Shown here piece after piece: positions 54,016 to 64,000 of a stretch of 64,000 bases of DNA. Numbering within the stretch: position 1 is the stretch's first letter; each line of letters starts with the position of its first letter. Position numbers and translations under genes: made by a program. This DNA is from Calliopum simillimum. Lineage: Eukaryota > Arthropoda > Insecta > Diptera > Lauxaniidae. The notes under the pieces are model-generated. The model ran no database searches. It saw nothing but the letters and a program-made list of their open reading frames with translations, and had not been told where the DNA came from. The DNA is taken from contig OX638368.1 of assembly GCA_951812925.1 (NCBI GenBank), forward strand, positions 19,345,187 to 19,409,186. The letters are read 5' to 3'.

Positions 54016-55876
54016 TAGAGTGGTCCAAATTTTGTATGGAAAAACCAAAAGTGTTAAAAAGTCAAGGTGCGCGCGACTTTTCTGAATCCTTGGATCCTGC
54101 TGATTACAAAAAGTGCTTTGGAACCAAAAAAAAATTGCGTTTAGATATTCCGCAACCAGCTTGAAGGTACTTTTTTAGGAATTTTTGAGTTTTTAAGTAC
54201 TATTTTTAATTTAAACGCTATATCTTTTGAACCAGATAAAGTATTTGCAAAAATTAAATTGCATTTTGCTAAGAATATTTTGGGCCATTTTTTGCATTAA
54301 TAATAATTATTGTTGTCTTTCCCAATTTTTTTAAGCAGCACTTTAAACTTCAAAATTTGTTAATTTTTTGAGGTATTTGCAGTTTCAAGAACCGATTTTT
54401 TTGTTATTTTGCTCTAGCGAATTTTTTTTTATATTTCTATTTTTTTACGCATTAATTTATCTATCAACTGACTCCAACGACTAAGCCACCAGCTTCACTT
54501 TACTTGCTAAAAACCGTAAAGTTTAATCAAATTTGGCCAAAAAAAAAACTTTGAGTTTAAAATTTTCATTGTGAAACAGAAACAACAATAGTCATTTGTG
54601 ATGTATTTGTTCATGAGAATTCTAAATCTGGTCTCAGAATTGCTCTATCTTGTACGGTTTTAGAGATATCCTAACCTAAAAATGCAAAAAACACCGTTTT
54701 TGATATTTTTAAACTGTTACATAACGACATGGTAACTTTCAGCTTGGTATTGAAAATAAGAGTGACGGCTTTTTTCTTGAAAACCCAATTTAAATTAAAT
54801 CGATATCTTTTTGTTCCTCTAAAATATAGTAAGCAGAAATAATAAAAAAACGTTTTTTTTGCACTTTTTCAACTTTTTAAGTTAGGATAACTCCGAAAAT
54901 AAAAAAGATATCTGTATAATTTAAATTGGATTTTAAAGAAACATACTGTCACTTTTAAACACAATACCATTTTTTGTGGCTGAAAGTAACCTTGACTTGT
55001 AATATCACTTAAAAAAGAGCAAAAACAGTGTTTTTTGTACTTTAATGTTTGAATATCTCCTTAACCATACAAGATAGAGCGATTTTGAGACCAAATTTGA
55101 AATCAGCACTAACACATACATCGAAAATGGCTATTTTTGTTTATTTTTCACTAATATTTTTTTTTAGTTTTTTTAGAAGATCTATGAAAACTATCTGTTA
55201 ACCTATTTTGCCAAAAATAACATGAAGTGCAAAAATTTCGATATTGCAAAGAACGTTGTTTTACTCAGAAGATTAGGAACTAACGATTCTATAAAAAAAA
55301 GTGGTTCCTTACGTCATCCTATTAAGATATCTTATTTTAATGCCTTGAAAACACTAAAATGAATTTTTTTTTAAGTCTAATTTAATTATACTTAATAGTT
55401 TTTAGTGAGTAAAAGTGTTACCAATAGCTTAGTTGTTGGAATTATTTAAAAGATAAATTAATGCATAAAAATATAAAAATGTTTAAAAAAATTTTCTAGA
55501 GCAAAATAAGAAAAAAATCGGTTGTTGAAAGTGCAAGCACCTCAAAAAATTAACAAATTTTTAAGTTTAAAGTGCTGCTAAAAAAAATTGGCAAAAAGTA
55601 GATTAACTATTATTAATGCAGAACATGGCTCAAAATATTCCTAACAAAACGCAATTTAATTTTTGCAAATATTTTATCTGGTTCAAAAGGTATAGTGTTT
55701 AAATTAAAAAAAGAACTCAAAAATTCCCAAAAGAATACCTTCAAGCTCGTTGCAGAATATCTAAACGCAATTTTTTTTTGGTTCCAAAGCACTTTTTGTA
55801 ATCAGCAGGATCCAAGGATTCAGAAAAGTCGCGCGCACCTTGACTTTTTAACACTTTCGGATTTTGGACCACTCTA
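54016..55876. mobile_element. Palindromic hAT-like element, 1.86 kb
   Basis: The ends TAGAGTGGTCCAAA and TTTGGACCACTCTA are flanked by a perfect 8-bp TSD, GAGTATAT (54008-54015 and 55877-55884). The arms mirror each other (AGTCAAGGTGCGCGCGACTT at 54061 against AAGTCGCGCGCACCTTGACT near 55828) and meet near 54870. It is inserted in the Helitron-like element. Noncoding. Confidence 0.88.
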
Positions 55877-56448
55877 GAGTATATATTGGATATGGGAATG
55901 TTTTTATGCTATACACGAAGGTTTCCGAAGACCACCCGAAGGCTTAATAGTCAAAACGAAGAATATCTAGATACACTAGAGGGAAAATATCTATGGCGAA
56001 CTTTTAACAAGTTTTAACTGATAGTTTTTTGGAATACCCGAAGTTTGCCGAAGGTTACCCGAGGGCTTCATAGTCAAAACGAAGAATATCGAGGTATACG
56101 AGAGGGAAAAAATCTATGGCAAGATAGTCTTAGACAAACTTTAAGTGATAGTTTTTTGTGACACCCGAAGGCTTCGTAATCAAAACGAAGAATATCTAGG
56201 TAAACGAGAGGGAAAAAATCTATGGCGAACTATTAACAAACTTCAACTGATAGTTTTTTGGAATACCCGATGGTTCCCGAAAGTCAGCCGAAGGCTTCAT
56301 AATTTAAACGAAGAATATCTAGGTATACGAGAGGGAAAAAATCTATGGCGGACTATCAATAAACTTTAAGTGACGGTTTTTTGTGACACCCGAAAGCTTC
56401 ATAGTCAAAACGAAGAATATCTAGATGTACTACAGGAAAAACATCTAA

Positions 56449-56746
56449 CTGCCATACCTAAATTGGAGCGTCAGCGTTATTTTATTGTCAAAAATTTCTC
56501 ATGCACATACAATTTGTATGGCGCATACCGAAATTGCGAACGCTCAACGCTGAGCTATTCGAATTTCCAATTTTGACAAAGCGTTACGGAGTCAAATTAG
56601 CTGCAGAAAAGTAAAAAAAGAAACAACAATATGATTTTGACAAACAAATGACTTCAACGCAACGCTCTTTATTTCGGTATGGCGCTTGACGCTTTTGTGT
56701 AACGTTAAATAACGCAACGCCTGACGCTCCAATTTAGGTATGGCAG
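56449..56746. mobile_element. 298-bp MITE, TSD taa (Harbinger-like)
   Basis: TIRs CTGCCATACCTAAATTGG, then AGCGTCAG, mirrored at 56721-56746; flanks are taa at 56446-56448 and 56747-56749. A 3-bp TWA target suits PIF/Harbinger. It splits one of the Helitron repeat units. Confidence 0.75.
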
Positions 56747-56977
56747 TAAGGCGAACTATCAACAAGACTTAATTGATGGTTTCCTGGGACACTACAGCTA
56801 TTCTATTGGGAATTTTTAAGAAGGTTTGAAATGAAATTAACTTTCTCATACTACCTAAATTTTGATTGGTGACGTGGCAGTGGCGTAAATCAACATTTTT
56901 ATCCCCGTTTTCTTTTAAGCTATTGGGAATCAAAAAACAAAAGAAACATGCCTAGCGAAGCGGGCAAAGAAGGCTAG

Positions 56978-57339
56978 TTTACCATAAGGGCGGGCACATT
57001 TCTGGAAGAAATTTTAAATTATCGTGTGGAGAACTAGTTCAAATGAGCATTTGTTTATTAAAAACCAATAAAAAACACCGTAAACTAATACAAACGCGTT
57101 CTAATTATTGTTGATCATATATGTTTTTTTACCATCCCGCTCAATTTTCAAAAACTTTCAATAAAAAGTTTACGAGAAAATAATTTTTCTGTAAAATGAT
57201 ATCTCAATTTTCAATCGTGCATTGTAAATAAACAAATTAACTTTTTTCAAAACTTATTTTATGTCATAGCTTCTTCCACTTAGCAGATTGCACTGCGATA
57301 TTCGTTTTCGATTTTCGTCACCACGTCGAAAATCATGTT
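56978..57339. other. Unassigned
   Basis: AT-rich; no element or gene recognised. Confidence 0.35.
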
Positions 57340-57740
57340 CCCATTAGGCGAATTCCTACTCTTTGGAGGAATTTGGTCGAGTTTTTGCGCCGTTTCGTTA
57401 CAGTGGACGAAATCTGAATCCATCACTAGATACCAAAGGACAAGAAACAATCAATAAAGTGGGTTTCTTCGGGAGAACGTCCATAAAAAAAGCTAAGGTG
57501 GATCTGTCGGATAACAAGATCATGGCCACTGTTTTTTGGGATGCACGCGGTGTTATTCACATTGATTACCTTGAAAAGCGTAAAACGATCACGGCCGAAT
57601 ATTATTCTGAGCTTTAGGCGAAAAAAAAAATTCGGTTTCATCAATACATTGTACGAGTGCATACTTTTGTAATCACCATAACCCATAAATTGGGCTGCTA
57701 ACTTATGTTAAGTTGAAGCTTATCTTGAGGTATATAGTAA
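57340..57740 (+). pseudogene. Mariner transposase middle fragment, frameshifted
   Basis: KIMATVFWDARGVIHIDYLEKRKTI (as two overlapping motifs, MATVFWDARG and IHIDYLEK) is the mariner signature after the first catalytic Asp. The upstream part (near 57395) is in another frame, and the part after the run of A at 57620 shifts again toward the second Asp region. Together with the fragment at 49444-49600 it may come from one old copy, now split and rearranged. Confidence 0.75.
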
Positions 57741-57949
57741 GCGTTTTGTGCAAAAACCTAAAACATGAACTTCTATCTAAAATCATATTTTTAAACCCTA
57801 CACTCAGTCAGAGTATATTTAGTTTGTCCTTCCCTTTGTAACACGGAGAAGAAGGCGTGGCAGGTAGGGAAAAGTATATATATTCTTAATTAACGTCACC
57901 CCCTGAGTCGATATAGCTATGTCCATCTGTCTGGATGTCGTTCATTGAA

Positions 57950-58810
57950 AGCATTTTAATTTTTTTTGGGAGTAAGATAGTTCGATGAAATTCTGTACAC
58001 TGCCTCCGTCGTCAAAGTTATCTCGACTTATTGAGAATGAGCGAAATCGGTCAACGAACCGCAACTTTAGGAGTTTTTTTTACGACAATGCAACCAAAAT
58101 ACACATAAATAGTAAGGACGGTAAGCTCAAGCTCTGATCAAAAATTAGATGAACTCGGACAAGAGGGCGTTGCACCTCCCAAATAAGCAAAAGTTTCAAA
58201 ATGCTATACTGAAATTGACACTTAAAACAGTGAAAGCAAGCTCTGAGCAAAAACTAGGCAAACTCGGACGAAAAAGCGTGACACCTCCCATATAAGCAGA
58301 AGCTTCAAAATGCTATACTAAAAACGTTTTTTTGAGATAATCCAACAAAATTTCACTCAGACACTATGTATGTATGTATTCTCCTTTAACTCCTAGGAGG
58401 AGCATAGGGCCAATATGAAATCTCTCCATTTGTCACGATCCCTTGCGATGACTTTGATCTCTTGCCACGATTTTCCCGATTCTTGGATTTCCTTTTCCAA
58501 CGACCTTTTCCAGTTGGTTTTGGGTCTACCACGTCCTCTACTGCCTTGTGGATTCTACTCAAGGGCCTGGCGACAAACTTCGCTGTGTGAAATGCAAGTT
58601 CTGAGCAAAAACTAGTTGAATTCGGACCAGAGGGCGTAGCACCTCCCATATAAACAAAAGCTTCAAAATGCTTACTCAGAACAGTAAAGATCAGAGCAAA
58701 AGCTATGTGAATTCGGAAAAGAAGTCATGGCACCTCCCATACAAGCCAAATTCAAACTACTGCAGTGTAGGGTATTTAATGTTTGGCCAGGCCAAAAGTA
58801 GCACCCTTAC
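57950..58810. repeat. Right arm of the outer element
   Basis: Contains three to four degenerate units with CAAGCTCTGA(G/T)CAAAAA(C/T)TAG, (C/G)AACTCGGAC and CACCTCCCA, mirrored in the left arm (50140-50540). It is interrupted by a LINE fragment at 58366-58580. Confidence 0.65.
58366..58580 (-). pseudogene. 3' fragment of a non-LTR retrotransposon (RTE-like)
   Basis: On the minus strand a frame reads GRGRPKTNWKRSLEKEIQES, then SWQEIKVIARDRDKWRDF and LALCSS before a stop. This resembles the C-terminus of RTE-type reverse transcriptases (GRP...W.....E....G..W......A.DR..WR....LC). It ends in a short ATACATACATACATA tail instead of poly(A), as RTE elements often do. It is 5' truncated and inserted in the right arm of the outer element. 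Confidence 0.65.
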
Positions 58811-59160
58811 TAGTTTTTGATTGTACTGAAAATTTTACTTTGGCAAGTTAAATAAGGTTTTGTCAGACCGAGTCACATGTACCTACTTTTTATATGCAAA
58901 AATATACGAAAAATAAAGTAAAAAAATCGTTCTGTTTTCACTTAAAAATAAAAAAAAGTTTATGTTCATCGCAATTGATAACCAAAATATGTATTGGGTG
59001 TACAACTTAAAAACCGGAATTTGATGGTGGATGTCCGTACTAACAAATATCGTGAAAGCTGGAACTTTATATATATGTCATTTTGAAGGTACATTTGACA
59101 GCTGTCAAAATCAGTCAACAAAACAATTTTGTCTTGTGTGTATCATTATTATTTTTCACG

Positions 59161-59997
59161 ATGAATAACTTCGAAAATTCGAGAAAAAGACAGCATTTGC
59201 GGGAGGTTCTGTTCGGTAATTTTTTTGCAAAGAAAACTGCTGCGGAAAGTCATAGTTTGCTTGTAGAAGTTTATGGCGACGATGCTTTAGAAAAAACACA
59301 GTGTTTTGAATGGTTTAAACGCTTCAAAAGTGCCGATTTTGACATCAAAGACAAAGAACGCCCAGGACAGGCAAAAAAGTTTGAAGACGAAGAATTAGAG
59401 AAGCTACTCGATGAGGATTCGTGTCAAACACAAGACGAGCTTGCCAAATCGTTGGGAGTGATTCAGCAAGCCATTTCGAAACGTTTGAAAGCCGCCGGAT
59501 ACATTCAGAAGCATGGTAATTGGGTCCCCTATGAGTTGAAGCCGAGAGACGTTGAACGGCGCTTCTGTATGTCTGAAATGCTGCTTGAGCGCCATAAAAA
59601 CAAATCATTTTTGCATCGGATTTGGATTGGGGATGAAAAATGGATCCATTATGACAATCCCAAGCGCAAAAAGTCATACGTGAAACCCGGCCAACCAGCC
59701 AAATCAACCTCGAAGCCAAATATCCATGGCGCTAAGGTTATTCTGTGTATTTGGTGGGATCAGAAGGGGCCGTTATATTATGAGTTGTTGAAATCGGGCC
59801 AGACAATCACAGGTGACCTGTACCGAACACAATTAATACGTTTGAAGCGTGCCATCATCGAAAAACGCTCGGAAAATGCGACCAGACACGAAGCAATAAT
59901 TTTTCATCATGACAACGCTCGGCCGCATGTTGCAAGACCCGTGAAAAACTATTTGGAAAATAGTGGATCCACGAAACGTCGAACAGAAAAAATTTAA
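59161..59997 (+). pseudogene. Mariner transposase, N-terminal 278 codons
   Basis: From the ATG at 59161: helix-turn-helix region (FGNFFAKKTAAESH; TQCFEWFKRFKS), GRPxx-like linker (ERPGQAKKF), a second helix-turn-helix (QAISKRLKAAGYI), WVPYEL, the first catalytic Asp in WIGDEKWIHYD and the second in HHDNARPHVA. The frame then runs into unrelated sequence after YLENSG and stops, so the third catalytic Asp (in [13 protein letters not shown]) is lost from this frame. The intact part has no other lesion, so the break looks fairly young. Confidence 0.85.
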
Positions 59998-60085
59998 AAT
60001 AACTTTTTGAATTTTTATTTTAACATGACCAAACAGCTCAACTTCAAATAATTAAAACATAAATTGGTCAAACTTATTATTCACG

Positions 60086-60325
60086 TGGATGGGAAGTTTT
60101 GGCTCACCCGCCTTATAGCCCAGACCTTGCACCATCAGACTACCATTTGTTCCGATCGATGCAGAATGCCCTTCAGGAATACGCTGCACTTAAGTTCAAG
60201 ATATCGAAAATTGGATAGATTCATTTTTGGCCGCCAAGCCGGCGCAATTTTTTTGGGATGGAATTCATAAATTGCCTGAAAGATGGGGAAATGTTGTAGC
60301 TTCCAATGGACAATACTTTGAATAA
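60086..60325 (+). pseudogene. Mariner transposase, detached C-terminal part
   Basis: After the ~100-bp foreign stretch the mariner sequence resumes in another frame with [20 protein letters not shown], which contains the third catalytic Asp, then meets a stop after KFKISKIG. The remainder (WPPSRRNFFGMEF... in a shifted frame) completes the tail. Confidence 0.8.
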
Positions 60326-60403
60326 AATATATTGTAACATTTTTCCACAATAAAGCATCAAATTTCGCTAAAAAAATCCGGTTTTTAAGTTGTACACCCA
60401 ATA

Positions 60404-61734
60404 ATAACACAAAACAATGTAAAACAAGTCTAATAAGTTGTCTATTTTACAATTAATATTTACAAAAAAGATAAAATCTATACAATATGAGCTGATATGT
60501 ATGTACTTAGTTATATCGTCATTGAGAATGCAACAAAATGAATTCCAAATTATACAATTATTTCTTTAATTTCATTTCATGGAACATTTTTTCCTTACAA
60601 ACGAATATAACAATCAAGATTAACATCATAGTAGATAATGCTGGCTATAAACAGAATCCAGTTACTATTTAAATACTATTTAGATCATAGCCGCCCACGC
60701 GTGCCATCGCAAAGTGCCATTATTTGAAAATCACTTGATCTCACGTGCCACAGCTAAATTTAATTATTGAAAATGAAAACCGCACACACAAGTAACGGTA
60801 TATGCGAAATTTTGAAGAATTGCGATCGACCACCAGCAACAACATATGCGAAAATTTTGTTGTTGTTTTTTGCGACCGCACAAGACTGTGTTTTGTTGTT
60901 GTTTTTTTGTCCACACAGGACTGTGTGTTTGGTTGTTGCAACAAAACGCAAGGGTTCCTATCGAAAAGAAAAAAACAACAACACACAATGGCAACAACAA
61001 ATTTGATCATTTTATGAACTTTCAGGATTTTTTAGATTTGCGAAAAAAAAACACTCGCACAAGTAACTGTTAATTTAAAAATCTTTGCTGGTTGTTGTTT
61101 TCAATAATTTTAAAAAATTTATGTTTTCCTTTTTATTAATTTTACATGGGGGCCACGACTTTTTATGCGAGTGCCAAATTTTTTTAATTTTACTCTAGAC
61201 GGGCAGCTATGATTTAGATGAACATCTGAACTATGTTGGAAATGTTGAATCCTATAGACTATATTAAAGTTAATAAATTCCCATTTTTCAGGCAGTCAAA
61301 AAATGTAAAAAATTAAAGTGTTTCCACATTATTGACCCACAAGACTTTCCTAACACTACGTTCCAATTCAACGAAATCAATCTTAGAAGCTAGTAGCAGC
61401 GCTGACCGAAAACGACACCAACAATGACTTTCACTACAGGTTTTATGTTGGGTTTTTCCAATAACTGCTTGCGTAACAAAACAAAATAAAAATAAAACAA
61501 AAAATTGCAGTTGCATGTTGTTGAAAATTTGTTAAAAAGAAAGTTAACTACATGTATACATGAACTACAGTTCAATGTCTTTTGTTTTCATTCAAAAGTT
61601 TGTTTTTAAATCTTCTTTTTGTAGCTCTTGCTTTGACTGTTTGTTTGCATATCAAATGCAATTTCATAATTTGAAGTATGCCAGTTCATATGCATATTAA
61701 ATGAATAAAAAACATTTTTTTAAATGGTTTTGCA
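60404..61734. other. Unassigned, with a TTGTTGTTTTT duplication
   Basis: At 60855-60945 a ~45-bp segment (TTGTTGTTTTTT then CGCACAAGACTGTG / CACACAGGACTGTG) is repeated in tandem. All short frames there are repeats of each other, not genes. The rest is AT-rich with no element ends. Confidence 0.45.
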
Positions 61735-63497
61735 TATGGGCACGGCCACCGTTGGGAACGTTACGTTCGCACGCACATTTTTGCCCATATCTCTTTGAAA
61801 AATAATCAAACATCATGATATCTTAAATGCATGTAATAAAGCTCCCTAAGGCCAATACTTTGTAGGAACAAAGTTTTTGTCTATCGCTCATGGCTTAGAA
61901 GTTATAAGAGTTTAAGTGCCGTTGGGAACGTTATTTTTTTTTTCAACAATTTTTGAGGTCAGTGCACATTTTCTAAAAAGTCTGCGAATCTAGTAATGTA
62001 TTTTTCCGAACATCTTTTATAATATCAAGATAAAGGATAAAAGCTAAGATTGGAATGGTAATTTTGGTGAAAAAAATGTTATTGGTGGACTTACAGACAT
62101 TAAAGCAACGTTGGTTTCGTCACGCAAAAGCGTTGGGAACGTTACGCATACGAATTTCTATAAATAAAGCGTAGGCAAATACAGCCAAACAGTCCAAACA
62201 TCCATAAAGATGAAAATATGTGAATATTTCATTCCTTGGAAGGTTTCCATTTACACTACATTACAAATTTTTTGTTCCAAGACCTAGATACATATTTTTT
62301 TTGAAATTACGATTTCTCCCAAAAGGATAAAGCTATCTACATGAAACTTGGTACAGATAATACTGAGAGCCATTTTCTGAACAGGATTAAAATTGAGCGT
62401 GATCGGTTAATGTCCACGCCTACCTCCCATATATGCTAGTTAAAACGTTGTATGGGAAGTAGGCGTGGAGATTAACCGATCACGTCCAATTTTAGTCTCA
62501 GGCAGCTTAGTAATATTGTCGTTATCTGTACCAAATTTCATGCATCTAGCTAAATTCTTTTGGCCACCAGTCTGGGTTCAACAAAAAAAATGAAATCGAA
62601 AATAAATTTTTTTCTGTTTTTTTCAGATTTTTATGTTGAGCCCTGACAGGTGGCCGAACGGATTAAGCTAGATGCATGAAATTTGGTACATGTAACAAGA
62701 ATATTACTAGGTTGTTTCGGAAGCTTCAAAAAGCCTGTAAAGAACGAAATATTTGTGATATCCTATGCACTTGGATAGATCTCAAAATAGCAATTAACGT
62801 GATTTATGTCCATAACTTCATCTTCAATCCAACAGTTCTTATTAATTGATTAAAATTATTGTAACGAATTTCTATCCCTTTCAACACAGCGTGGATTCAG
62901 AAGAAATTTTAGTGCAAAAATATAACTTATGATTTTTGATTAAAAAATGTTGGGAACGTTACACATATTTAGTGGCTATGTTCACCATGGTAGACACTTT
63001 ATTTAAGTAATTTTAAAATGGATTCAGAAATTAGACTGAAAATACTCGAAAAAGGTGATTGCATTTTAATATTTTACCCACTAACTTCCGCTACAAGAAA
63101 CTTCTTAAAATATTTCGTTGGGAACGTCACGTTTTTTATTGCGGTAGAATTCATCGCCAACAAATATGCATAAGCAACTGGTTTTCCTTCAAAATATCAA
63201 TGTTAATCCTTAATTTCAAATATTTTCTTTCTGCGGATATCAAAATTGCATTGATACAATAAAAATAAAGCAAATTTTTACCTTCTTTTCGGGACTTGTT
63301 TTTTTGGCATTTTTTTTTCTTTTCACAAGCAAGAGTAAGTTTTTATGAAAAAAGCACCCCTTAAATCAACTTATATACTTGAAAATAGTATTTTTGGACA
63401 GCATTAGATGTAAACTTATGAAATATGGGCAAATGAGTGGGAGATTTAAAGAAAAAAAAAAAGTTGTATAGCTTCGTCTTACGTGGCCGTGCCCATA
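61735..63497. mobile_element. TIR element with repeated GTTGGGAACGTTAC motifs
   Basis: TATGGGCACGGCCAC at the left mirrors GTGGCCGTGCCCATA at the right. Five direct copies of CGTTGGGAACGTTAC, some with one or two changes, lie at about 61752, 61920, 62132, 62950 and 63117. A nested inverted repeat lies at 62310-62575. No TSD or coding sequence was found. The family is unknown. Confidence 0.65.
62310..62575. repeat. Nested inverted repeat (MITE-like)
   Basis: ATGAAACTTGGTACAGATAA and TGATCGGTTAATGTCCACGC in the left arm are mirrored by GCGTGGAGATTAACCGATCA and TTATCTGTACCAAATTTCAT in the right. The arms are joined near 62445. Confidence 0.7.
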
Positions 63498-63769
63498 TTC
63501 GTACGTTTATGACGACTATTTTATTTGTTGTCTGTTTCATTTCAAAGTTCATTCACTCTGGTTGTTTAATAAAATACGGTTAAATGCTCTTTTTATTATT
63601 AATAAACAAAACAATATTTTTTGACCATTGACCTGTTTTTTGATATCATTTTATTAATAATTATTAACAAAATTTTTGTCTCTTTACAACTTTAAATCTT
63701 TTATAAATGTTCATACAAAGTAAATTTATCGTTTAAAAAAAAGAAGACAATCTTATACATTACGAAGGC
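63498..63769. other. Unassigned
   Basis: AT-rich; nothing recognised. Confidence 0.35.
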
Positions 63770-64000
63770 CAGTGTCCGATTAAGCCAAATGGGGGCCCTA
63801 GGCCATTCAAATTTTGGGGCCCTCTTTTTTTTAATATGTAATTGTTAAATTAATCTTTATTTATACATTTATAGAATTTAAGCGACAACAACAATTTCAT
63901 GCAACTTGAACTCAAGTGCGTTGAAACCTTTATCGTTGCTTTCGTCCAGCATTGGGAATTCTAATTTTGTCACTTTTTTCACAAATATTTTTTAACAATT
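63770..64000. mobile_element. Probable hAT-like end, continuing past the window
   Basis: CAGTGTCCGATTAAGCC followed by GGGGGCCCTAGGCC and TTTTGGGGCCCTC is the style of hAT termini (CAGTG..., then G/C-rich boxes). Only one end is in view, so size and TSD cannot be checked. Confidence 0.45.

Larger units (their letters stand above)
53914..56977 (+). mobile_element. DINE-1/Helentron-like element carrying two insertions
   Basis: It begins TCTATATATATAAAAATT after an A and ends GCGGGCAAAGAAGGCTAG before a T, which fits Helitron insertion between A and T with TC...CTAG ends. GTGT/GTCT microsatellite and CACTCAGAAACCATTCGGCC follow the 5' end. Five ~105-130-bp units with AAACGAAGAATATCTAG lie at 55950-56430. 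Without its insertions (54016-55876 and 56449-56746) it would be about 0.9 kb, the usual nonautonomous size. Confidence 0.8.
50065..58810. mobile_element. Outer element with GTAAGGGTGCTAC ends enclosing a nest
   Basis: GTAAGGGTGCTAC at the left and GTAGCACCCTTAC at the right are flanked by TA (50063-50064 and 58811-58812). The match continues inward: TTGGCCTGGCCAAA(T/C)ATTAAAT(G/A)CCCTACACTGCAG at 50088-50113 is mirrored at 58760-58790. Both arms also hold GTTGACCGATTT(T/C)GCTCATT and a CTTTGACGACGGAGG-like box. Between the arms lie the elements listed from 51013 to 57740. The ends may be one element or two related copies facing each other. Confidence 0.6.
58994..60401 (+). mobile_element. 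Mariner element, disrupted
   Basis: 1408 bp with TIRs TTGGGTGTACAACTTAAAAA and complement, flanked by TA (58992-58993 and 60402-60403). It encodes a mariner transposase in two parts separated by an insertion of about 100 bp. It is probably inactive. Confidence 0.9.

Noticed and set aside
60741..61073. Several overlapping frames on both strands
   Set aside because: All arise from the tandem TTGTTGTTTTT/CACAAGACTGTG duplication; low complexity, no conserved protein.

Overview
This is a eukaryotic, AT-rich, intron-containing insect window. The only host gene I recognise is a three-exon mRpL19 (mitochondrial ribosomal protein bL19m) on the minus strand at 23353-24403. Its short introns (63 and 64 bp), together with DINE-1-like Helitrons and the copia, gypsy and mariner families, suggest a higher (cyclorrhaphan) fly. 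No bacterial or plasmid features, CRISPR array or operon are present. Most of the rest is transposable elements, many of them nested. Where possible I bounded them by target-site duplications (TSDs) read directly from the sequence.

Layout. (1) 1007-6218: complete Ty3/gypsy element with identical 264-bp LTRs, TSD gcct and one gag-pol ORF. (2) 7573-20991: a 13.4-kb Ty3/gypsy element with unusually long LTRs (3040 and 3039 bp, apparently differing by one T), TSD tgcg, gag and pol in different frames and a GGGAAAC slippery site in the overlap. It sits inside one arm of an older foldback repeat. (3) 21.3-23.3 kb: minisatellite, tRNA-like SINE and a 441-bp MITE. (4) 23353-24403: mRpL19. (5) 25953-31245: a palindromic hAT-like element and two CCCGATC-ended elements full of GATATC-type repeats. 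(6) 33.2-34.9 kb: a MULE-like MITE (9-bp TSD) and a TTAA element inside an older inverted repeat. (7) 34940-41316: a complete Ty1/copia element (TSD ttcat) split by an apparently intact Tc1-like transposon at 36301-37984. (8) 42472-44872: a 2.4-kb palindromic hAT-like element with a perfect 8-bp TSD. (9) 45-49.3 kb: a Helitron-like fragment, a Transib-like MITE with an RSS-like CACAGTG end, and a TTAA element carrying a transposase remnant. (10) 49.4-58.8 kb: a nest with an outer inverted-repeat element, two more palindromes, a DINE-1-like Helitron carrying two further insertions, and mariner and LINE fragments. (11) 58994-60401: a broken mariner. (12) 61735-63497: a TIR element with repeated GTTGGGAACGTTAC motifs. 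(13) from 63770: a hAT-like end running out of the window.

How the parts relate. The autonomous-looking elements are the two gypsy elements and the Tc1. Most others are nonautonomous and carry only termini, subterminal repeats or long inverted arms. The most unusual features are the 3-kb-LTR element with a primer-binding-site-like motif inside its LTR, and the four long palindromic elements, three with 8-bp TSDs and TAGNG ends. Family assignments rest on motifs and TSDs seen by eye; no database search or alignment program was run.
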